The position numbers and the translations under genes are program-made. A stretch of DNA of 42,769 bases from Sphingomonas sp. CCH21-G11 (GTDB lineage Bacteria; Pseudomonadota; Alphaproteobacteria; Sphingomonadales; Sphingomonadaceae): the NCBI RefSeq assembly GCF_001555965.1, contig NZ_LSHX01000034.1, positions 1 through 42,769 on the forward strand, written 5' to 3'. Below are positions 37,393-42,769 of the stretch, piece after piece. Numbering within the stretch: the first letter of the stretch is position 1; each line of letters begins with the position of its first letter. The notes beneath the pieces were generated by a model. The model had not been told where the DNA came from. It worked only from the letters and a program-made list of their open reading frames with translations, and did no database searches.

Positions 37393-38994
37393 TCACTCGA
37401 TGCGAATGACCTGCGCGGTAGCCCCCGCGACGCTCAGCGATAGCGAATTTCCTGACAGTGAAAGCGGGAGCCACTTCATGCCGTTCAGCTGGCCCTTCGC
37501 ATCGACCTCGCCGCCGCCCAGCCGGACTTGGCTGGTGGCACGCAACCCATCTTTCCCCGCAACCTGAAGCGTCACGGACGATGCCGCCATATAGGTCGAT
37601 CCGAGATCGATGACGATATCCTCGGCAGACTGGGGTGCCGGATCGGCCACATTGATGACCACGATCGACAGCCTGGCCCCGGCGTCCTGCCCTTCACGAA
37701 CCGCGAAGATTCGCAGGGTTTCCGGACCAGAATGGGTGACCGCCAAGTAGCGACCATCCGGCACCAGTCGCGCCGCGAGCATGCCGTAGAAGATCGGCTG
37801 CGCGATCAGCTTGCCCGCGACGGCGTCGGCGTCAGTCGCGGCACAAAACGGGGTGTACCAGCCATATCGCGGCTTCTCATCGCCGCACCGGCCGAGCATC
37901 GCGTGAAAATTCTGCCCGACAATGCCTTCCTGAACATTGAGCAGGATCGCGTCGAGCGCCCAAAGCGCAGAGGCCATCGTGTCGCTGACCCCGGCTTTGC
38001 CAGCACAGGACGCCGAATTGCGCTCATCGAATGCCGCCGGCACGCCCAGCCTCGCCGCATCGGTGTGCAGCCTGCGCGCCACGCGTCGGGTGCGCTCGCG
38101 CTGAACGGAAGAAAGGAGGAGCGGGATCGTCGCCTGTTCCGCGTTCTCGCAGGCAGTGGCGGTGTAGTGATGGTAGGTGAGTGTATCGACTGAAGCGACG
38201 CCCGTTGCATCGCGCAGCGCTGCCTGCCGCTCGACAAAGCCTTCGTAGATCGTGGGTTTTATATTGTTGTGGTCGTCGATGGCGAAATCGGACGGGCCAT
38301 AAAAGCGCATTCCGGGCACCCGCTCCAGGATCGCCGAGCGAAACAGGTTCCAGTCCTGCCAGTACAGGTCAATCTCGTCTGGCTGGTAGGAGCGGTCATG
38401 ATTGCGGTCGTAGGTGAAGGGCTCGAGCGACGGCTCATTGCCAATTGCGACCGCGGCCAGGCTTTCGCCGAGTGCCAGCTTGGCATGGTGGACCATGTCT
38501 GCGGCGCGCTCGGGACTTTGGTTGCCACGGCGGTACTGGCCCAGATTGACGGTCAGGATGACCCGGTAACCGGTGCGCCTGACGAGCGTCGCAAGAGCCG
38601 CCATGCTACGCGGGGTCAGCCGCCCCTGCGACCAATCGGGATTGGGTTCGCCCGTGCTGGTCCAGAAGGTCAGTTCGCTGCCGATCCCGCCGATCCGGAT
38701 CGTCGGGCTGTGCCCTGAAGACCGCATGGCCGCTGGCGCGAGCGTCGCAATGATCCGGGCAACGCCATCCTGTTCGAGGATATGTGGAACGCCGTCGCGG
38801 TCGATCAACCAGTAGGGGTTAAGCGACAGGTCGCCCTTGAATCCGGCGCGGAGACCTGTCGCCATTTGCTGGTCGACGCGGACGTGCACGGGCGGCCGTT
38901 CGCGCGCCGATATTGTGCGGCTCGCCGGTGTCTGAGCTTCGGCTGCCGGGAGAATCAGCGGCAGCGCGAGAAGCGTGAGTGGATAAAGTCGCAT
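37393..38994 (-). CDS. glycoside hydrolase family 79-like protein (predicted beta-glucuronidase)
   Basis: This 533-residue secreted protein has a signal peptide MRLYPLTLLALPLILPAAEA. A TIM-barrel carries the acid/base E187 in AIGNEPSLEP and the nucleophile E324 in FDERNSASCAGKAGVSD, followed by ASALWALDAILLNVQEG. This matches the GH79 pattern (GNEP; E-x-NS...GVSDTF..ALW). A C-terminal beta-sandwich (about 430-533) follows. GH79 includes beta-glucuronidases, 4-O-methyl-glucuronidases and heparanase. It would act in the periplasm or on the cell surface, releasing glucuronate. The ATG at 38994 has AGGA upstream. It is 61 nt after the MFS gene on the same strand and ends 27 nt from the lactonase gene (convergent). 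Confidence 0.87.
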   Translation of the reverse strand: MRLYPLTLLALPLILPAAEAQTPASRTISARERPPVHVRVDQQMATGLRAGFKGDLSLNPYWLIDRDGVPHILEQDGVARIIATLAPAAMRSSGHSPTIRIGGIGSELTFWTSTGEPNPDWSQGRLTPRSMAALATLVRRTGYRVILTVNLGQYRRGNQSPERAADMVHHAKLALGESLAAVAIGNEPSLEPFTYDRNHDRSYQPDEIDLYWQDWNLFRSAILERVPGMRFYGPSDFAIDDHNNIKPTIYEGFVERQAALRDATGVASVDTLTYHHYTATACENAEQATIPLLLSSVQRERTRRVARRLHTDAARLGVPAAFDERNSASCAGKAGVSDTMASALWALDAILLNVQEGIVGQNFHAMLGRCGDEKPRYGWYTPFCAATDADAVAGKLIAQPIFYGMLAARLVPDGRYLAVTHSGPETLRIFAVREGQDAGARLSIVVINVADPAPQSAEDIVIDLGSTYMAASSVTLQVAGKDGLRATSQVRLGGGEVDAKGQLNGMKWLPLSLSGNSLSLSVAGATAQVIRIE

Positions 38995-39055
38995 CCGAAC
39001 TTCCTGAGAAATTGGTTTCTTGAACACCATGCGTCGGCTGTCGCGTTGGCTTGCT

Positions 39056-40336
39056 TCAGGTTGCCGAGGCGCGAGTGGGCGCTGGAGAGGCTCCGCTCGC
39101 GCCGCGTCGCCGATAGGCAAGGAACAATATCGTCGCTGCCAGCGGGTGCAGCAGCGCTCCGACGACGAACACCGGCGTGTAGCCGTAGGTCTCCACCGCC
39201 GGGCCGACTGCGAAATTGAACAGTGCAGCGCCGACCGTCCCGACCGCGTTCAGGACGCCGACCGCCGTCCCGACCGCGCGACGCGGAAACAGCGCCGCAG
39301 CAAGGATGTTGGAGAGCGTGAGCCAGACCAGAGCCGCCGCCTGCACCACGGCAAACAGGGCCATCGCCGCCCAGATATTGGTGGTCAGCGGAATGATTGC
39401 GAACAGTGGCCCGACCAGAGCGACCAGTTGCATCGCCCGGACCCGCGCACGTGCCGGCTCCATGCCCGACTTGACCCACCGATCGGAAGCCTGGCCGACC
39501 GGAAACGCGAGCAGCGCCGCCGCAAGCGGTGGGATCCAGAGGAGCCAGCCCACCTCGCCCAGGGTCAATCCCAGCACTTCCTGGAAATAGCCGGCCTGCC
39601 AATATTGGATGAAAAACCACAGCGGATCGCTGATCAGTCGCGCCGCGATCAGTCCCCACAGCATCTTGTTGCCCAGCACTTCGCGCATCGGGCTCAGGTC
39701 ACTCGCCTGCTTCGCCGGTTCGCTCTCCCCATAATCGGGCGGGTTACGATTGGCGGCGTACCAGGCGAGCGCAAAGAGAATGCCGACCGAACCCGGCACG
39801 ATGAAGCCGTATCGCCACCCATAGGTCAGCGCGAGCCACGCGATGACGGGCGGTGCCATGATCGGCCCCAGCGCCACCAGCACCGCGCGCAGCGAGTATG
39901 CGGTGGCGACCCGGGCGCGGGGAAACCACACCACCAGTGCCGCGATGGTCGCGGGCACGAGACCCGCCTCGGCCGCGCCGAGTACGGCCCGAAAGACCAG
40001 CAGTTCATGGTAGGAATTGGCGAGCCCGCTCATCACCGTCGCCGCCGACCAGATCAGGATGAATGCGGTCAGGCTGGCCCGGCTGCCGAAGCGATCGACC
40101 AGCCGCCCGCAGATCGGATAGAAGATGGCATAAGTGGTCAGGAAAATGCCGACCAGCACCGCGAACCGCGCGTCGCCGATCCCCAACTCGAGCCGCAGCG
40201 TTGCCTTCAGGACAGAGATCGCCTGACGGTCGATCATGCCCAGGATCGAATCGAGCGATGTCAGCGCCAGGATGACCCAGGCCATGGTGGGCACGATCGG
40301 CAGCGTGGATGTGTCGGGATTTGGGTTGTCGCGCAT
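39056..40336 (-). CDS. MFS transporter, anion:cation symporter family (predicted hexuronate importer)
   Basis: This protein of about 426 residues has twelve hydrophobic helices. SLDSILGMIDRQAISVLKATL in helix 1 (the D-R pair), GRLVDRFGSRASL between helices 2 and 3, and AAEAGLVPATIAALVVWFPRA are typical of the ACS group, which includes ExuT and glucarate/galactarate permeases. The frame is open to a TTG at 40405, but the ATG at 40336 gives the expected cytoplasmic N-terminus (MRDNPNPDTS). A possible promoter (CGGACA-18 nt-TATAAT) overlaps operator site C upstream. It is transcribed with the GH79 gene and would bring released uronate into the cell. Confidence 0.88.
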   Translation of the reverse strand: MRDNPNPDTSTLPIVPTMAWVILALTSLDSILGMIDRQAISVLKATLRLELGIGDARFAVLVGIFLTTYAIFYPICGRLVDRFGSRASLTAFILIWSAATVMSGLANSYHELLVFRAVLGAAEAGLVPATIAALVVWFPRARVATAYSLRAVLVALGPIMAPPVIAWLALTYGWRYGFIVPGSVGILFALAWYAANRNPPDYGESEPAKQASDLSPMREVLGNKMLWGLIAARLISDPLWFFIQYWQAGYFQEVLGLTLGEVGWLLWIPPLAAALLAFPVGQASDRWVKSGMEPARARVRAMQLVALVGPLFAIIPLTTNIWAAMALFAVVQAAALVWLTLSNILAAALFPRRAVGTAVGVLNAVGTVGAALFNFAVGPAVETYGYTPVFVVGALLHPLAATILFLAYRRRGASGASPAPTRASAT

Positions 40337-40407
40337 GGCCCTGCTGCGTTCATCGGCGGAATGAATCGGTGCGGCCAGCTTGCCGTCGCACAGCCGGCGC
40401 GTCAACG

Positions 40408-40426
40408 ATTATAGATTATATATTTC
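40408..40426. promoter_or_regulatory. AT-rich operator motif, site C (MFS/RraA divergent region)
   Basis: ATTATAGATTATATATTTC matches site B at 13 of 19 positions (ATTATA, ATT and ATAT blocks in register). It lies between the divergent MFS-GH79 and RraA-dehydratase operons, over the predicted -10 of the minus-strand promoter and just before TTGACG (40430-40435) of the plus-strand one. Confidence 0.5.
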
Positions 40427-40497
40427 TGATTGACGAGCTGTCCGCCGCCTGACTATCAGTTGCCCAGTCACTTTGCTGAACAAAGGTCCAGACTTTC

Positions 40498-41259
40498 ATG
40501 CCCGAGCGATCACAGGCGCTTGAAGCCGACATCGCGCAGCAACTTCGCCTGGCGTCCACCGCGACCTTGACGACGATCCTGTTCAACAAGGGCCTGCGCA
40601 ACGTGTTCATGCAGGGGGTTCGGCCGGTTCAGCCCGGAAAGGTGCGCATGGTCGGACCCGCCTACACGTTGCGCATGATTCCGTGCCGTGAAGACATCGA
40701 CAGCCTGTTCGAACGCGATAGCCGCACGGATCTTCAACGCGTCACGACCGAAACCGTCCCCGCGGGGGCGGTGCTGGTGATCGACTCGCGCGGTGACGCA
40801 GCGGGTGCCTCGGGCGGCGCATTGCTTGCGCTGCGCATGCAGGTACGCGGCGTCGCCGGCATCGTCACGGACGGGGGCTTTCGGGACTCGCCCGAAATCG
40901 GAATGCTCGACATGCCGGCGTTCCACTCGGCCCCAGCCGCGCCGCCCGTGGTCGTCCGCCATCATCCGGAGGATGTCCAGCTCGCCATCGCCTGCGGCGG
41001 GGTGTCGGTGCGCCCCGGCGACATCATCGTCGGCGATGATGAGGGGATTGTCGTCATCCCGCGCGCGATGGCGGCGGAGGTCGCGCGATTGGCCGTTCGC
41101 AAGGAGGATGTGGAGGATTTCATCGCCGTCGAACTTCGCGCGGGGCGGCCGGTCACCGGCCTTTATCCGCCGGATGACGCCGCGATGCGGCAATATGAGG
41201 CCTGGGTCGAACGCGGCAGACCCGGCTCGCAACATTTTCAGGATGAGTCTGTCGTATGA
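40498..41259 (+). CDS. RraA-fold protein (predicted pyruvate aldolase/decarboxylase-like)
   Basis: This 253-residue cytoplasmic protein has a Gly-rich loop (GDAAGASGGALLALRMQVRG) followed by GIVTDGGFRDSPEIG. R129-D130 are the catalytic Arg and metal-binding Asp of the class II HMG/CHA aldolase branch of the RraA superfamily. Pure RNase E inhibitors share the fold but not this pathway context. Its stop overlaps the dehydratase ATG (ATGA, 41256-41259), so the two are made together. The likely job is to act on the dehydratase product, cleaving or decarboxylating a 2-keto-3-deoxy sugar acid; this is inference. An AAAGG precedes the ATG. Confidence 0.82.
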   Translation: MPERSQALEADIAQQLRLASTATLTTILFNKGLRNVFMQGVRPVQPGKVRMVGPAYTLRMIPCREDIDSLFERDSRTDLQRVTTETVPAGAVLVIDSRGDAAGASGGALLALRMQVRGVAGIVTDGGFRDSPEIGMLDMPAFHSAPAAPPVVVRHHPEDVQLAIACGGVSVRPGDIIVGDDEGIVVIPRAMAAEVARLAVRKEDVEDFIAVELRAGRPVTGLYPPDDAAMRQYEAWVERGRPGSQHFQDESVV

Positions 41260-42446
41260 AAATTACCGGAACACGGGCACGTTGTGTCGCTATTCCGCTC
41301 AGCGCCACGTTGCGGTCGAACACCGGCGTCCATCCCGGCTATTTCGTCCGCACGATCATCGAGATCATGACCGACGAAGGGATCACCGGGCTTGGCGAGG
41401 TCGGCGGCGGCGACCAGCGTGCCGCGTTCGAGCGGCTGGCGTCGCGGATCATCGGCCATGATCCCTACCATATCGGCGTGATCAAGCAGCGGACGCTGCG
41501 CAACACCTATTTCATGCCCAACGCGCGCATCTATGCGGCGATCGAGATGGCGCTGCTCGACATCCAGGGCAAGGCGACCGGGCGATCCGTGTCCGACCTG
41601 CTCGGCGGCAGTCTGCGCCAGCGATTGCCGTTCATCGGCTATCTGTTCTGGCGTTATGACCGCCCCGGCGGCGGCGACGACGCCGATCCCCAGGACATCG
41701 CCGATCATTGCGAGGAACTGGCGGAGACGCTCGGCATCCGTTCCGCCAAGCTCAAGGCAGGGGTAATGGCGCCGGAGGAGGAAGCCGCCGCGATGGAGGC
41801 GTGCCGCGCGCGCATGGGCGACGCCTTCAACCTGCGCATCGATCCGAACGGCACCTGGTCGGTACCGACCGCAATCGCCATCGGGCGGCGGCTGGAGCGG
41901 ATCAATCTCGAATGGTATGAGGATCCGGCGTGGGGGATCGAGGGCCTGAACGCGGTTCGCCGCCGCGTGAACATTCCGATTGCGACCAACATGTACCCCG
42001 CGCGCTTCGATGATCTCGGCCCGGCGATCCGCCGCGATACGGCCGACCTGATCCTGACCGACATCCATTATTGGGAAGGGCCGCTGGGCGTGCGCGACCT
42101 GTGCAATACCTGCCGGACCTTCGGCGTCGGCGTGGCGATGCATTCCGGCACCGAGTTCGGCATCGAGCTGGCGGCGATGCTGCACACCGCCAGCACCATC
42201 CCCGAAATGGTCGTCGCGGGCGACGCGCATTATCATTATCTGGAGGACGACATCATCGCCGGCGGCAAGTTCGCATATCGCGACGGCATGATCGACGTCC
42301 CGGCCGGACCGGGCCTCGGCGTCGCACTCGACGAGGAAAAGATGGCGAAGTACGCGCGTCTGTTCGAGGAGAAGGGCGACTATTATGCGCGCTTTCGCGT
42401 CGATCCGCGCCGCCCGGACTGGTTCCCGATCGTCGGCGGGCGTTAG
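41256..42446 (+). CDS. enolase superfamily dehydratase, glucarate dehydratase-like
   Basis: This 396-residue enzyme has an N-terminal capping domain and a mandelate-racemase TIM barrel. K165 and K167 (AKLKAG) form the KxK motif. D196 (IDPNGTW), E222 (WYEDPAWG) and N245 (IATNM) are the Mg ligands, and H296 (AMHSG) with D269 (LTDIH) forms the second catalytic dyad. The Asn ligand and the ending HYHYLEDD to VPAGPGLGVALDEEKM match glucarate dehydratase (GlucD). It dehydrates D-glucarate or an isomer to 5-keto-4-deoxyglucarate. Specificity for glucarate rather than galactarate is not certain. It is coupled to the RraA-like gene by a 4-nt overlap. Confidence 0.88.
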   Translation: MKITGTRARCVAIPLSATLRSNTGVHPGYFVRTIIEIMTDEGITGLGEVGGGDQRAAFERLASRIIGHDPYHIGVIKQRTLRNTYFMPNARIYAAIEMALLDIQGKATGRSVSDLLGGSLRQRLPFIGYLFWRYDRPGGGDDADPQDIADHCEELAETLGIRSAKLKAGVMAPEEEAAAMEACRARMGDAFNLRIDPNGTWSVPTAIAIGRRLERINLEWYEDPAWGIEGLNAVRRRVNIPIATNMYPARFDDLGPAIRRDTADLILTDIHYWEGPLGVRDLCNTCRTFGVGVAMHSGTEFGIELAAMLHTASTIPEMVVAGDAHYHYLEDDIIAGGKFAYRDGMIDVPAGPGLGVALDEEKMAKYARLFEEKGDYYARFRVDPRRPDWFPIVGGR

Positions 42447-42483
42447 GCGCTCATAGCCGACGACACGGCCCGACGGGCAACCC

Positions 42484-42769
42484 TCAGACCAGAATCGATC
42501 GATTGATTGCGGCAATCCGATTGACGCCGGTCAACGTCATCGCGACCCGCATCTCGCTGGCGATCAGGCCGAGCAGCTTGGTGACGCCGGCCTCGCCGCT
42601 TGCGGCCAAGGCATAGAGCCAGGCCCGGCCGAGCAGGACGCCGCGTGCGCCGAGCGCCAGCATGCGCACGACGTCAAGGCCCGACCGCACCCCGCCGTCG
42701 ACCAGCACGGTCAGCCGGTCGCCGACCGCATCCGCGATCGTCGGCAGCGCGCGTGCCGACGACATCACC
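42484..42769 (-). CDS. FMN-dependent alpha-hydroxy-acid dehydrogenase, C-terminal end (5' part outside window)
   Basis: The frame is open from the right edge to a stop at 42484. It gives about 95 C-terminal residues: [46 protein letters not shown] (FMN phosphate-binding DGGVRxGxDVxxxLALGAxxVxxGR), then the closing helices. This is the LldD/glycolate oxidase family, which oxidises L-lactate, mandelate or other 2-hydroxy acids. It is convergent with the dehydratase gene, 37 nt away. Whether it belongs to the uronate locus cannot be judged without the region to the right. Confidence 0.9.
   Translation of the reverse strand, partial: VMSSARALPTIADAVGDRLTVLVDGGVRSGLDVVRMLALGARGVLLGRAWLYALAASGEAGVTKLLGLIASEMRVAMTLTGVNRIAAINRSILV

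Noticed and set aside
40498..41259. Calling the RraA-fold protein an RNase E inhibitor (RraA)
   Set aside because: It is much longer than E. coli RraA (about 160 aa), keeps the aldolase R-D signature, and overlaps a sugar-acid dehydratase gene. A catabolic role fits better.

Overview
The window is a GC-rich chromosomal segment from an alphaproteobacterium, most likely a Sphingomonas-type member of the Sphingomonadales. This is inferred from three things. The housekeeping order SURF1 - DUF1203 - thrC - methyltransferase next to ccmB/ccmA is typical of the group. There are four large TonB-dependent receptors (TBDRs) in 43 kb. Short palindromic repeats of the kind common in sphingomonad genomes are present. 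No phage, transposase, integrase or CRISPR array was seen, and no gene-free stretch exceeds 300 bases.

Region 1 (1-14.5 kb) is mainly housekeeping. It holds the 3' end of a SURF1 gene, a DUF1203 gene, threonine synthase, an RNA methyltransferase carrying an in-frame palindromic insert, the heme-export genes ccmA/ccmB coupled to a zincin-like metallopeptidase, pterin dehydratase, a queuosine-precursor transporter, a 2Fe-2S ferredoxin and an AlkA-type DNA glycosylase. These are followed by a ZnuD-like TBDR with a candidate Zur box, a penicillin/AHL-acylase-family Ntn hydrolase, and clpB. Four convergent gene junctions in this half carry palindromic repeats.

Region 2 (14.6-24.6 kb) holds two adjacent modules of the same design on the minus strand. 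Each is a large TBDR, then a strong intrinsic terminator, then a TPR protein fused to a modifying enzyme. The enzyme is an aspartyl/asparaginyl beta-hydroxylase domain in one module and a sulfotransferase in the other.

Region 3 (24.6-30.5 kb) is housekeeping again: marC, folD, yggT, argB and rlmB on the minus strand, then tRNA-Tyr(GTA), a haloperoxidase-type alpha/beta hydrolase, a secreted hypothetical protein and tRNA-Gly(TCC).

Region 4 (30.5-42.5 kb) is a self-contained beta-glucuronide / hexuronate catabolic locus. Its genes encode an outer-membrane TBDR, a secreted GH79 glycosidase, an ACS-type MFS importer, uronate dehydrogenase, an SMP-30 lactonase, a glucarate-dehydratase-like enolase, an RraA-fold aldolase-like protein, alpha-ketoglutarate-semialdehyde dehydrogenase and a GntR/FCD regulator. 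Three AT-rich 19-bp motifs, conspicuous against the GC-rich background, sit in the three intergenic regions that hold the locus promoters and look like operators of the GntR protein. The usual 5-keto-4-deoxyglucarate dehydratase/decarboxylase is not in the window. An RraA-like gene, translationally coupled to the dehydratase gene, occupies its place. The window ends inside a convergent FMN-dependent alpha-hydroxy-acid dehydrogenase gene.
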